NCBI RefSeq assembly: GCF_003096695.1
Contig: NZ_QEKY01000005.1
Location: 62,001-126,000, forward strand
Origin: Porphyromonas loveana
GTDB lineage: Bacteria > Bacteroidota > Bacteroidia > Bacteroidales > Porphyromonadaceae
DNA length: 64,000 nucleotides
Direction: 5' to 3'
Positions 17,142 to 26,313 of this stretch are shown here, piece by piece (position 1 is the first letter of the stretch; each line of letters begins with the position of its first letter). The notes beneath the pieces are model-generated. The model did no database searches. It was not told where the DNA came from and was given only the letters and a program-made list of their open reading frames with translations. The translations under genes were made by a program, and so were the position numbers.

Positions 17142-18161
17142 TTATTCTGCGACAAAGAGCTTAGCTATGTGTCCTACTCCATTCGTGATCAGATAGTAAC
17201 CGATACGAAGGCTACAGGGGATGGAGAGCGTTTCATCGGTAGCATCGACTTCGAAAACAAGACGACCATCAAAAGTGTAGAGCATGATCTTCTGCCCTAC
17301 ATTCAGATGGGAGAGATGCAGAACTCCTTCGTTATAATAAGCCGTTAGGCGTGGAGCTGCTTGTAGAATGTTTTCCAACGAGGTTTCCGTTCCTTCAAAA
17401 TCGACCCATGCAGTGCCACTCCATGCTTCTACATCCCATTCTTTGGCCTTTGCTCGTGCTACTTGATCGGGAGTCATGATGTTGCCTTCGCTCGGAGAGA
17501 GAACAGCCACGTAGAGGTAGCCCTTATCTATCTTGGTCTTCTGCGGCAGATTAACCACGATGTCTTCCATCTCGGCTTCCTTAATTTTGTTTTTGGCAAC
17601 GGAGAGGTAGTAGAGTACGGGCTTATTGCTGATATCCAACTTGGAGATTTGGTTGTCTTGGCAGGAAATTAGTGTCAGTTTATTCAGTCCTGTCACATCC
17701 AACTCCGTCAGTTTATTTGAATTGCATTCGAAATAATCCAATTCGACGTTCTTCGTGATGTCAATCTCTGTCAATTCGTTCTTGCTCACACCCAAAGCCT
17801 TGATGCGGGGGAAATGCGTAAAATCTACAGCTGTAAGGCATGATTCGCGACAGAGAAATTCCTCGACATTGCCATATACACGGATCGTTTGGCTACCGAG
17901 CGTGTACATATTGTAATTAACAGTATTGACGAGTGCTTGTTCTCCCTCGTCGAACTGTTGGTTGTTGTTGAGATCGATCCATACATTCGACCCCTTGAAG
18001 TATAGCTTCACTTGCTGACCGACGTCCAGAGCTGAGGTCAGTTCGAAGTACTCAGTGAGATCGTAGTCGCGCTCAGAGAGTTGAGCGGGCTGTTGCGCCA
18101 CACCCTGCAGGCTACCGAAGGTGGCTGCTGCGAGCAGAAGGGAGGTTGTCCATGTCTTCAT
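17142..18161 (-). CDS. Secreted leucine-rich-repeat protein, possible type IX secretion cargo
   Basis: 339 residues. A signal peptide ends near AQQ (residues 22-24). About six short leucine-rich repeats lie between residues 110 and 205 (LTEIDITKN, LTELDVTGLNKLTLISCQDNQ-type units), like the internalin-like proteins of Bacteroidota. The last 75 residues are beta-rich and end in GYYLITNGVGHIAKLFVAE-like sequence, reminiscent of the C-terminal domain that routes proteins to the type IX secretion system, though a canonical motif is not certain. A role in adhesion is inferred only from the family. It has its own predicted promoter. Confidence 0.75.
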   Translation of the reverse strand: MKTWTTSLLLAAATFGSLQGVAQQPAQLSERDYDLTEYFELTSALDVGQQVKLYFKGSNVWIDLNNNQQFDEGEQALVNTVNYNMYTLGSQTIRVYGNVEEFLCRESCLTAVDFTHFPRIKALGVSKNELTEIDITKNVELDYFECNSNKLTELDVTGLNKLTLISCQDNQISKLDISNKPVLYYLSVAKNKIKEAEMEDIVVNLPQKTKIDKGYLYVAVLSPSEGNIMTPDQVARAKAKEWDVEAWSGTAWVDFEGTETSLENILQAAPRLTAYYNEGVLHLSHLNVGQKIMLYTFDGRLVFEVDATDETLSIPCSLRIGYYLITNGVGHIAKLFVAE

Positions 18162-18205
18162 ATCAAATGTGTTTAGTTAAAAATAGGTTTGTGTATTTAC
18201 AGGAA

Positions 18206-18213
18206 CAAACTTA
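18206..18213 (-). promoter_or_regulatory. -7 box for the LRR protein gene
   Basis: The minus strand reads TAAGTTTG, 45 bp upstream of the start codon, in the short gap after the GH95 gene. Confidence 0.45.
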
Positions 18214-18225
18214 TGAAAATTAATT

Positions 18226-20673
18226 TTATGGTATTCTGCTGCTGTCGATGGCTCTGATCACGTCGCCGAAATGAAGATCGAACACCCAATAGTCGCCCTC
18301 GCGATTGGCGGAGCCTGTGCCCATGACATGGAAGTTGAGGGAATCGAGACCGCGACGAGCCAAGAGTTTATGTCGGTAGGGCGCAGAGGCACGGAGGGTG
18401 AAGTCCGTTATTCTCCCTTCCTTCCATGTGAAGCTTATCAAGGCGTTGCCAACTACTTTGGCATGAGAAACGCTTCCCGATGCGCTCCAATCGGACGGCA
18501 GGGCGGGAAGCAACTCAACATGCCCCGCTTCGCTCTGCACGAGCATTTCCATGATGCCTGCAGCACCTCCCAAATTGCCGTCGATCTGAAACGGTGGATG
18601 TGCGCTGAAGAGATTCGGCAGCGTCCCGCTTCCATAGCCTTCGTAGCTCATGCCCCGTACTGTGGCGGGACGGAGCAGACGACTCAGGAGGCTCCACGCT
18701 CGATCCCCATCACCCAACCGTGCCCAGAAGCATATCTTCCACGCCATCGACCAACTGGTGCCATCATCGCCACGCACCTCTAATGTTTTGCGGGCTGCAG
18801 TGGCAAGGTCGGGAGTGTGCTCCGTGCTGATTTGATTACCAGGGTAGAGGGCATAGAGGTGCGACACATGTCGGTGATGCGGTTCGACTTCCTCGTATGG
18901 CTCCAACCACTCCATGATACGGCCATCGGCTGCTATGGTGGTGGGCATCAGCAGGTGTCGCTTCACTGCCAAGGTGCCGAGAAGGGCATCCGTCACCGAC
19001 AAGGTACGAGCTGTGCTCAGTGTGTTGTCGAAAAGCTCGCGGATGATCTGGTTATCCATTGTAGAGCCTGCGGCAACGTGCACGACATCCCCGCTCGGAC
19101 TGATGTAGGCATTCTCGGGAGACGTCGTTGGTGCGGTGACGAGCCATGAAGAGCGAGGATCAGTCACGAGTACGTCGGCAAAGAAACGTGCTGCCTCCCG
19201 CATGGCGGGATATACGCTGCGCAGGTATGTGGTATCTTGGCTGTAGAGGTAATGACGATAGAGATGCTGACAAAGCCATGCTGCGGAGGTATTCGTTGCT
19301 CCCCACGAGGGGTGTTCCCCCGGGGCGGTGAACTGCCACACATTGCCGAGGATGTGCGTCACCCATCCGTCTGCACCGTAGAAGTCACGCGCGGTGCGTC
19401 GCCCGCTTTCGACCTGCGCAAGCGTCCAGTCCGCAAGCGTAGTGTGCAGATGGGAAAGGTTGCCCGACTCGGCCGGCCAGTAATTCATCTGGAGATTAAT
19501 GTTCAGATGATAGTCTCCGTTCCACGGCGTCTGTGTCTGATGTGCCCAGAGGCCCTGCAGATTGGGCGGCAAGCCTCCGACGCGCGTCGAAGAGGCAAGC
19601 AGGTAGAGACCATACTTATAATAGAGAGCAGGGAGGGCGAAGTCATCCCCGTTCTGGTGGAAGAGACGGAGACGCTCGGGGATCGGGAGCTGTTCGTTGG
19701 GATGCGTGCCGAGACGAATGGTGGCAGACTGCCCGAATTGTTTGTCGAAGGCTGTCGTATGTGCTCTCCACAGCTCCGCCAAGGGGCGATGGGTGACAGC
19801 ATCGTGCATGAGGTGTCGGACGGTCTCCTGTTCATCATTTCCGCCGAAGGACGTGGCGAGAGCAATGATGATGTAGGCACGAGTGGCACCGCGTAGCTCC
19901 ACAGCCGCATCGCGACACGTGACGGAGCCACCATCGGGCAGAAAAATGCGGGCTTCACCGCGGTAACGGACGCCTGCACCACCTTGACCATCGGGCAATG
20001 CGCCTTCAATAACGACCCCTGCGATCGAATCGGCATAGTAACGGGCATTCTCTGGTCGGCTCCACTCCATGTCGAAAGACAAGGTTCCGTTGCGTGAGGC
20101 CGTCAGCTCGACGACGGCCACATCATCGGCGAAGGAAGTATAGTAGCGACGCGTATAGAGCACCCCTCCGGAGCGGAAGCGGGTCTCAGCCGTAGCGCTG
20201 TCAATATCGAGCGAACGAACGTAGTCCGTGACCTCGGGCGATATGCCGCGATGCTTGAGATGCAAACGGCCGAAGAGCTGGTAAGCTCCGTAGGGAGCGT
20301 TGGCTCCTTGTCCGTGATTGCTCCCTGCACCGCCACAGACAAAGGTCTGATAGACGAGTTGCTCAGCCTTCCGATATTCGCCGGCGAAGAGGAGCCGACG
20401 TATCTCGGGGAGGGATTCGCGGGCGACAGGGTTAGCCGTCTCTTGGGGAGAGCCGGACCACATGGAGATTTCGTTCAGCGTGATGGTCTCGTCCGTCGGA
20501 CGCCCGTCGGACATCAGCCCGATGCGTCCGTTGCCCAAAGGCAACTGTTCTTCCCACACACATGCCGGCTCGGTGAAGTGAAAACGATGGCGACTGTCGG
20601 TCTGCGCCGCAAGGGGACGCACCGCCAACAGCAGAAAAATAAGCAGGAGGGTGTAACGCATCTGTCTAATCAT
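18226..20673 (-). CDS. GH95 family glycoside hydrolase (alpha-L-fucosidase-like)
   Basis: 815 residues with a signal peptide ending near LAAQ. GH95 landmarks are EQLPLGNGRIGLM near residue 40, the LTLNEISMWSGSP-like block, the PPNLQGLWAHQ and PWNGDYHLNINLQMNYWPAE region near 365-400, and a C-terminal region with HPPFQIDGNLGG. Characterised members invert alpha-1,2-linked fucose from host glycans; some act on galactose. It is probably periplasmic or exported. An alternative ATG lies four codons downstream (20661). It is the last gene of an operon with a TonB-receptor-like barrel and two GLPGLI proteins, implying a link between uptake or secretion and glycan trimming. Confidence 0.85.
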   Translation of the reverse strand: MIRQMRYTLLLIFLLLAVRPLAAQTDSRHRFHFTEPACVWEEQLPLGNGRIGLMSDGRPTDETITLNEISMWSGSPQETANPVARESLPEIRRLLFAGEYRKAEQLVYQTFVCGGAGSNHGQGANAPYGAYQLFGRLHLKHRGISPEVTDYVRSLDIDSATAETRFRSGGVLYTRRYYTSFADDVAVVELTASRNGTLSFDMEWSRPENARYYADSIAGVVIEGALPDGQGGAGVRYRGEARIFLPDGGSVTCRDAAVELRGATRAYIIIALATSFGGNDEQETVRHLMHDAVTHRPLAELWRAHTTAFDKQFGQSATIRLGTHPNEQLPIPERLRLFHQNGDDFALPALYYKYGLYLLASSTRVGGLPPNLQGLWAHQTQTPWNGDYHLNINLQMNYWPAESGNLSHLHTTLADWTLAQVESGRRTARDFYGADGWVTHILGNVWQFTAPGEHPSWGATNTSAAWLCQHLYRHYLYSQDTTYLRSVYPAMREAARFFADVLVTDPRSSWLVTAPTTSPENAYISPSGDVVHVAAGSTMDNQIIRELFDNTLSTARTLSVTDALLGTLAVKRHLLMPTTIAADGRIMEWLEPYEEVEPHHRHVSHLYALYPGNQISTEHTPDLATAARKTLEVRGDDGTSWSMAWKICFWARLGDGDRAWSLLSRLLRPATVRGMSYEGYGSGTLPNLFSAHPPFQIDGNLGGAAGIMEMLVQSEAGHVELLPALPSDWSASGSVSHAKVVGNALISFTWKEGRITDFTLRASAPYRHKLLARRGLDSLNFHVMGTGSANREGDYWVFDLHFGDVIRAIDSSRIP

Positions 20674-20707
20674 ATTTAGTTCCGCACCGACGTGTGGGCA
20701 GGAATCA

Positions 20708-23335
20708 TCAGTAACGGAAGCGGACGGTGGCGATGAACTCGCGTCCGCGGATCGGAATGAGGGTGGAGAACGTGTTGTACTCCGTCAGTTTGTGGAGGTA
20801 GTACTCCCGTCGGTCAAAGAGATTGCGCACCGTCAAGCTCAGGCTCCACCTCTTGCTGAGGTCATAGTCCGCCCCACAGTCGAAGAAGACATCCTCGTGC
20901 ACATGGCTACGCTCCAATGTCGTGGAGCTGTACTCGCCGCTGATGCGGGTGGTCATCCCCCGCAGCGGAAGGATCGTCAGCTCAAGCGAATGGCGATATT
21001 GCGGCAGAACGGTGTATGCATTGGGGCCTGTTTCCATCCAACTGTAGTTGGCGGAGAGGCCGTATGCGGCCGTAAGGACACGATTCCAATTCTTAGAGAG
21101 TGAAACCTCGGCCGACAGGCTGTTCCCTCTTCCGTCAATGAGGAGCCCGGATTGCTTGAGGAGCGATTGCATATGGCTGTAACGGACGGTCAGGGTACCG
21201 TTAGTCTTCAACGAGAAAATGTACTTGCTCAGGCGGGCGTCGGCAGCGAACATATCCGTGTCGTGCCAGAAGAGCTCGCGCCGCAGGATATTTTGCTCAG
21301 GTGTGAAGTCATAACTCAACAGTTCGTTGGTCCGATTGCGTGAGTAGTTCGCATTGATGCGAAAATAAAAGAGGTGCAGGACGTCGTTGTACGCCGCCGA
21401 TAGCAGGATACCCGAATGACGTTTTTCTGCCATGAAACCCGAGGGCAGGACGTAAGTGCGATAGTCACGGCGCGTATAGCCCGTGCGCAGCTCGGCCAAT
21501 CCGCCATAGCTGTGGTTGTGCGCCAACCTCGTGCTCAGCTTCCATGAGGGGCCGGCATTCCATGACAGGCTGAAAGTTGGCGAGGCCGTGAAGCGGAGAG
21601 CCGATCGGAGTTCGCTACCGGCTTCTTCCAGTGTGTAGTAGTTCCATACGAGCGGTACCGACAGGCGGTAAGTCGTCGCCCCGCGACGGTACTCCACGGC
21701 GGGCGTTTCGTTCAGGCTCCATTGCCCCGTGCGATAGTCATAGGTGCCTTCCATGCCTTCGATCGTAGGCATCGGCAGCGTGGAGCGGTAACCGGTGTGC
21801 GTCCCCCGATAGCCTAACGTCGTGGTCGAATGCAGCGAAATACGTCCGAATAGGAATGAGGACTCCAGCGCATTGCGGGTGACGAAGTCCCGCGTACGCA
21901 CGTCGGGGTTCATGTCAGGAAGAGCGGTTGTCTGCTCGGTGAGGAGCAAATCCTCCTGTCGATCCATGTATTTGGCGAAGGAGGTGATCCGATAGGTACG
22001 CTTGTCTCCTTTGAAAACTACACTCAAGTTGTTGCGGAACGTTCGCGGGAGTGACTCGCCCGTCTGGAGGTAGTCGGTCGCATTCGTTGCCAGCCGTACA
22101 CGCTCGCGCTCGCTGCGCAGCGTCATTCGCAAATCATCTTTGAAGTAAAAACCCGAAGCGTTGTTCTCGACAGAGAGATCGGCTTGGGCACCGCGCGTAT
22201 TTCCCTTCATGTAACGGTTCTCTCTCAGGAGCAATTCCTGCGGCGTACCCAGATTATAGACTTGTTCCTGCAGAACGGTCTGTTCCGCCCTGTCCGCCAA
22301 TAGCGAAACCACGCCCGTGAGGGTCACTTCGGGAGTTAATGGTACTGCTGTTGTAAGGCTGCCCGTCCCCGAGCGATTCATCAGGTACCGATGCTGCTTC
22401 ATCGGTAGCGTCTGGAATCCGGTGTGTGACAGTTCCTCCCCAAGATCGTCGGCTTGGTGCTGCATGCTCTCGATGTCTGTGAGCTGGATGGCTTCGGCAA
22501 CGACCGAGTTACCCGTGTTATTCCCCTTGGCTGTGAGCATCGCCTGCACTTTTTTTCCTACCTGCATGCCGAAGATACGCCCCGTCCACAAGTCAGAAAT
22601 GCCCCCTCCCGCAATGATGTCGCCGAAGGGACGGATCTTGAAACGCTGTTTGAGTTTGATATTGAGAGCCGAACGCTTTTCGGGGACAGTCTCGCGCAGC
22701 GTCTTGACGTGCTGATGATTTTCGATCACCTCCACCGTGCTTACGGCCTCTTGGGGCAGATTGTTGGAGGCGAGGTTGTAACGATTCTGCAGCATGTCCA
22801 CACCTTCGATATACATCCGCGTGATGGCCTCGCCGTTATGCTTGATCATGCCGTCTGCCGTCACCTCAATACCGGGCAACTTACGCAGGAGGTCGGCCAA
22901 GTAACGATCCTCGGGTCCGGCGAACGCTGATGCAGAATAGGAGATCGTGTCGCCCAACTTGCGCACGGGATCGGTCCGCACCACCACTTCCTTGAGCTTG
23001 ACATCGTCGGGCGTCAGAGCGAAGAGCAAGGGCTGTCCCGCCTCACTTACGTCTCTACTCTGCTTCTTATACCCCATGTGCCTTACGCTAATGAGCTTTC
23101 CGCCATCCTTTTTCGCCAAGGAGAACGCACCATCAGCTTTCGAGAGCGTGAAGGCAATTGGGTTGCCTGCACCGTCCACGAGCTGACATACCGCTCCGAT
23201 CAAGGGCTGTCTGCTCTCGGCATCAATCACCCGACCACTAAGCATTTGGCCGCTCGCATCCTGTGCTTCGATCGGCAACAGCCCCATCAGCCACACCGCG
23301 AGGCAACAAAAAAGAAGTGGGACACGCCGCTCCAT
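20708..23335 (-). CDS. TonB-dependent-receptor-like outer-membrane protein (GLPGLI-associated)
   Basis: 875 residues. After a signal peptide (to about 25) comes a carboxypeptidase-regulatory-like domain (about 30-110, GRVIDAESRQPLIGAVCQL), a TonB plug (about 120-215, with DLLRKLPGIEVTADGMI), and a large beta-barrel with alternating strands to the aromatic C-terminus FRY. This is the outer-membrane-barrel type that often sits beside GLPGLI proteins, not a SusC with a SusD partner. It starts 1 bp before the stop of the upstream GLPGLI gene, so the two are tightly coupled. Cargo is unknown; peptide or glycan transport is possible. Confidence 0.82.
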   Translation of the reverse strand: MERRVPLLFCCLAVWLMGLLPIEAQDASGQMLSGRVIDAESRQPLIGAVCQLVDGAGNPIAFTLSKADGAFSLAKKDGGKLISVRHMGYKKQSRDVSEAGQPLLFALTPDDVKLKEVVVRTDPVRKLGDTISYSASAFAGPEDRYLADLLRKLPGIEVTADGMIKHNGEAITRMYIEGVDMLQNRYNLASNNLPQEAVSTVEVIENHQHVKTLRETVPEKRSALNIKLKQRFKIRPFGDIIAGGGISDLWTGRIFGMQVGKKVQAMLTAKGNNTGNSVVAEAIQLTDIESMQHQADDLGEELSHTGFQTLPMKQHRYLMNRSGTGSLTTAVPLTPEVTLTGVVSLLADRAEQTVLQEQVYNLGTPQELLLRENRYMKGNTRGAQADLSVENNASGFYFKDDLRMTLRSERERVRLATNATDYLQTGESLPRTFRNNLSVVFKGDKRTYRITSFAKYMDRQEDLLLTEQTTALPDMNPDVRTRDFVTRNALESSFLFGRISLHSTTTLGYRGTHTGYRSTLPMPTIEGMEGTYDYRTGQWSLNETPAVEYRRGATTYRLSVPLVWNYYTLEEAGSELRSALRFTASPTFSLSWNAGPSWKLSTRLAHNHSYGGLAELRTGYTRRDYRTYVLPSGFMAEKRHSGILLSAAYNDVLHLFYFRINANYSRNRTNELLSYDFTPEQNILRRELFWHDTDMFAADARLSKYIFSLKTNGTLTVRYSHMQSLLKQSGLLIDGRGNSLSAEVSLSKNWNRVLTAAYGLSANYSWMETGPNAYTVLPQYRHSLELTILPLRGMTTRISGEYSSTTLERSHVHEDVFFDCGADYDLSKRWSLSLTVRNLFDRREYYLHKLTEYNTFSTLIPIRGREFIATVRFRY

Positions 23336-23336
23336 A

Positions 23337-24209
23337 TCACTCTTTCTCTAAAGGATTGTACGGCATGGGAGGCACATGAGAGAAGTCCGCAGGGTATGGC
23401 GTATCGTTATAGGGAGAATTTCTCAGTGCTTCTGCGAGGTTCTCATGCAGATAATGAATGACTTTCCGCGCTTCATCTCGTGGCAATACTCTGGTCAATT
23501 GCTTGTTCTGGAGATAAATGGGAGAAGGAAATGTAATCTCTTGCAAACCGTTCAAGACAAAGGAGTACTCCCCGTCATCCGAACTAATGGCTGCAATAAG
23601 TCCCGGCAAGCCTCGGAAGATGTAAGGCCCGTCCGATAAGGGAATATCCTCGGTGTACCATGCCATATAATCCCGCCCGCTGTGATGGCAGGTAGCCTTG
23701 CGACACATATAGCCCATGACCTCCTTCGTTTCCTCACCGATCTGCCAGTCGAATGTGGGCGAAGGGCAGCTATATTCGATCACATTAACCATAAACACAT
23801 CATACTGATGATAGTCCTTTCCTGCAGGATAGCCTTTGAGTACAGGATTTTTCCATTCGGACTTTTGGAGCAGACCATAAATTTTGGCCATTATCTCCAT
23901 CGTAGTCCCTTTTTGTCGGACTATAGCATCATTGATCGAGTCCGCAGCAATCTGATAAAAATCCGTGAAGATGCTACCATGACGACCGATTTCCAAGACA
24001 CATTGCGCCTCGGTTTTTTTGTCTGGTCGCTTCGAGTCTTTCGCAAAAGAGACTTTGTAGAAAAATCTCTGCTGAGCATAGTCTTCAATCCTCTTAGAGA
24101 TCGTATCAATCGGCATTCCCTCAGCTCCGATGATTGTAGGCATCTGAGCTTGCATCATACCCGTGCATAGCAAGAAGACGGATAGGGCAAATAGTACTTT
24201 TCTTTTCAT
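23337..24209 (-). CDS. GLPGLI family protein, copy 1
   Basis: 290 residues with a signal peptide (cleavage near QAQ, residue 22). The defining FRGLPGLI motif lies near residue 204, preceded by GYMCRKATCHHSGRDY and AWYTEDIPLSDGPY. GLPGLI proteins are a Bacteroidota family of exported proteins with no established function. The middle third is almost the same as the adjacent copy 2, while the ends differ, which suggests duplication with continued gene conversion. It lies between copy 2 and the TonB-receptor-like gene. Confidence 0.9.
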   Translation of the reverse strand: MKRKVLFALSVFLLCTGMMQAQMPTIIGAEGMPIDTISKRIEDYAQQRFFYKVSFAKDSKRPDKKTEAQCVLEIGRHGSIFTDFYQIAADSINDAIVRQKGTTMEIMAKIYGLLQKSEWKNPVLKGYPAGKDYHQYDVFMVNVIEYSCPSPTFDWQIGEETKEVMGYMCRKATCHHSGRDYMAWYTEDIPLSDGPYIFRGLPGLIAAISSDDGEYSFVLNGLQEITFPSPIYLQNKQLTRVLPRDEARKVIHYLHENLAEALRNSPYNDTPYPADFSHVPPMPYNPLEKE

Positions 24210-24233
24210 TCTATTTTTCAGTTTGTTCCTTTT

Positions 24234-25106
24234 CTAAAAGGTGTACGGCAAAGATCGGAATCGATCCATGAGTTTTCCCAGGAATTCAGGATTTGAGGCT
24301 TTTATTTTTACAGTATTGGCAAATATTTCAGCACAGTTTTCATGCATATTACGAATGATAATGCGAGCTTCTTCTCGCGTTTTTTTGTAGGTGCGCTTCT
24401 TCAGTTCGAGATATATCGGTGATGAGAAAGTAATCTCCTGCTGCCCATTTAGCTCAAAAGTATACTCCCCGTCGTCCGAACTAATGGCAACAATAAGCCC
24501 GGGCAATCCTCGGAAAATGTACGGTCCGTCCGAGAGAGGAATTTCCTCTGCATACCAAGCAGTATAATCCCGTCCACTGTGATGGCAGGTAGCCTTGCGA
24601 CACATATAGCCCATGATCTCCTTCGTCTCCTCACCGACCTGCCAATCAAATGTGGGCGAAGGGCAGCTATATTCAACAAATTCGAACAAAATCGAAACCG
24701 AGGTTTGGTGATAGTCTTCTCCTGCCGGATAGCCTTTGAGCAACGCAGTGTACCATTTCTTGTTTTTTGCCCAACCGGAGACTCGTCCGAACAGCTCCAT
24801 GAATGTGCCATTCTTTTTCACGACATCATCGACCAATGAGTCTGTGGCGAGTCTATAAAAATCCTTGAAACTGCTGCCGTGATGGCCGATTTCCAAGACG
24901 CATTGCGCCTCGGTCCTCTTCTCCGGCTGCTCCGTATCCTCCACAAAGGAGACTTTATAGAAGAACCGCTGTCGGGCATAGTCCTTGACTTCTTTGACGA
25001 TAGTATCCATCGGCATCTGATCGAGTCCTTCTATTTTCGGCATCTGCGCCCAGCCGCGAGAGGAGATGGCGAGGAGAAAGACGAGCAGTAGTAATATCCT
25101 TTTCAT
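24234..25106 (-). CDS. GLPGLI family protein, copy 2
   Basis: 290 residues from the ATG at 25106, which gives a clean signal peptide (cleavage near GWAQ); a longer in-frame start upstream adds a non-signal extension. The FRGLPGLI motif and the GYMCRKATCHHSGRDY block are shared with copy 1. The N- and C-terminal parts are more diverged. It is first in the operon with copy 1, the TonB-receptor-like protein and GH95, 24 bp before copy 1. Function is unknown. Confidence 0.9.
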   Translation of the reverse strand: MKRILLLLVFLLAISSRGWAQMPKIEGLDQMPMDTIVKEVKDYARQRFFYKVSFVEDTEQPEKRTEAQCVLEIGHHGSSFKDFYRLATDSLVDDVVKKNGTFMELFGRVSGWAKNKKWYTALLKGYPAGEDYHQTSVSILFEFVEYSCPSPTFDWQVGEETKEIMGYMCRKATCHHSGRDYTAWYAEEIPLSDGPYIFRGLPGLIVAISSDDGEYTFELNGQQEITFSSPIYLELKKRTYKKTREEARIIIRNMHENCAEIFANTVKIKASNPEFLGKLMDRFRSLPYTF

Positions 25107-25137
25107 AAGTATGATAGCATTTGACAAGGAGGTGTCG

Positions 25138-25145
25138 CAAAACTA
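25138..25145 (-). promoter_or_regulatory. -7 box for the GLPGLI-GH95 operon
   Basis: The minus strand reads TAGTTTTG, matching TAnnTTTG, 32 bp before the copy 2 start codon, in the divergent gap with kdsA. Confidence 0.45.
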
Positions 25146-25237
25146 ATATAATTAACTTTTACTCATTGTTCGGTCAGTTTTTCACAGCACTGTGCCCAAT
25201 TAATTTGATTTGAGACGAAGTAATGGGGCGTAATGAC

Positions 25238-25267
25238 TTGATGTGGGGACGTCTTTTTGTACTTTTG
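25238..25267 (+). promoter_or_regulatory. Promoter of kdsA
   Basis: TTG at 25238-25240, a 19-bp spacer and TACTTTTG at 25260-25267 match the Bacteroidota consensus; the start codon follows 32 bp later. Confidence 0.6.
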
Positions 25268-25299
25268 GGAATTAGAAACGATAAAAACAAAATAATACA

Positions 25300-26118
25300 A
25301 TGACACCTACTCCCTCTTTATACGACAGGCTGCAATCCGCCGATGCATACTTCTTGATGGCAGGGCCCTGTGCCATCGAGAGCGAAGACATGGCGCTGCG
25401 CATAGCCGAGCAGATAGTGGAAATCACTTCCAGACTGGGCATCCCCTACATCTTCAAAGGTTCTTATCGCAAGGCCAATCGCTCACGCATCGACTCCTTC
25501 ACGGGCATAGGCGACGAGAAAGCTCTACGCATCCTCGACAAGGTGCGCCGCGAATTTGGCGTCCCGACGGTGACGGACATCCACGAGACGCACGAGGCGG
25601 CGATGGCTGCCGAGTATGTGGACGTGCTGCAGATACCGGCTTTTCTCTGCCGACAGACCGATCTGATCGTGGCTGCGGCGCGCACAGGGCGGATCGTCAA
25701 TGTGAAGAAAGGGCAGTTCCTCTCGGGCGAAGCAATGGCTTTCGTCGCACGCAAATGCGTGGACAGCGGCAACGGGCAAGTGATCCTGACCGAGCGTGGC
25801 AATACATTCGGCTACACGGATCTGGTCGTGGACTATAGGAATATCCCCGCCATGCGCGCACTGGGCTTCCCCGTGGTGATGGATGTGACACATTCGCTCC
25901 AGCAGCCCAACCAAGGCAGTGGCGTGACGGGGGGCAAGCCAGAGCTGATCGAAACCATTGCCAAGGCTGCAATAGCCGTGGGCGCGGACGGTCTTTTCAT
26001 TGAGACGCACCCCGATCCCGCAACGGCCAAGAGCGATGGAGCCAACATGCTCCGTCTGGATCTGTTGGAGGGGCTGCTCACCAAGCTGATGCGCATCCGA
26101 GAAGCTGTCCGAGGCTAA
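25300..26118 (+). CDS. kdsA: 3-deoxy-D-manno-octulosonate 8-phosphate synthase
   Basis: 272 residues. It condenses phosphoenolpyruvate with arabinose 5-phosphate to Kdo-8-phosphate, the first committed step of the LPS inner-core sugar Kdo, in the cytosol. Family blocks are MAGPCAIES near residue 20, FKGSYRKANRSR near 47 (phosphate binding), TDIHE, the VKKGQFLSG strand near 128 and DVTHSLQQPNQ near 190. Length is normal. It lies 2.2 kb from a KdsD-like isomerase gene whose product would make its substrate. Confidence 0.95.
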   Translation: MTPTPSLYDRLQSADAYFLMAGPCAIESEDMALRIAEQIVEITSRLGIPYIFKGSYRKANRSRIDSFTGIGDEKALRILDKVRREFGVPTVTDIHETHEAAMAAEYVDVLQIPAFLCRQTDLIVAAARTGRIVNVKKGQFLSGEAMAFVARKCVDSGNGQVILTERGNTFGYTDLVVDYRNIPAMRALGFPVVMDVTHSLQQPNQGSGVTGGKPELIETIAKAAIAVGADGLFIETHPDPATAKSDGANMLRLDLLEGLLTKLMRIREAVRG

Positions 26119-26137
26119 ACATGCGCTTTCGCTCCGT

Positions 26138-26268
26138 GCGCCAAAAAGCGACGGAATCGCGCGCCAAAATCTCAGGAATTTGGCGCGTAATATTTTTCGT
26201 TTTGGCGCATAATTATTTAGAAAATGGCGCCAATTCAAAAAAGAAATGGCGCCATGTTTTTTTGGCGT
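26138..26268. repeat. GGCGC/GCGCC array, 21-23-bp period
   Basis: Cores lie at 26138, 26161, 26182, 26204, 26226 and 26249 (spacings 23, 21, 22, 22, 23), with a degenerate GGCGT at 26264. They read as TTTGGCGC or its complement GCGCCAAA with AT-rich linkers. It starts just after the kdsA stop and ends before the HAD pseudogene stub. A second array of the same class lies at 37631-37724. Confidence 0.8.
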
Positions 26269-26313
26269 CATAGTCATCCGCTTTTTCGCACACAACGAAC
26301 AATAAAGAATCAG

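Noticed and set aside
25525-26295. 256-residue minus-strand frame overlapping kdsA and the GGCGC array
   Set aside because: Antisense to kdsA and extended only by the repeat array.
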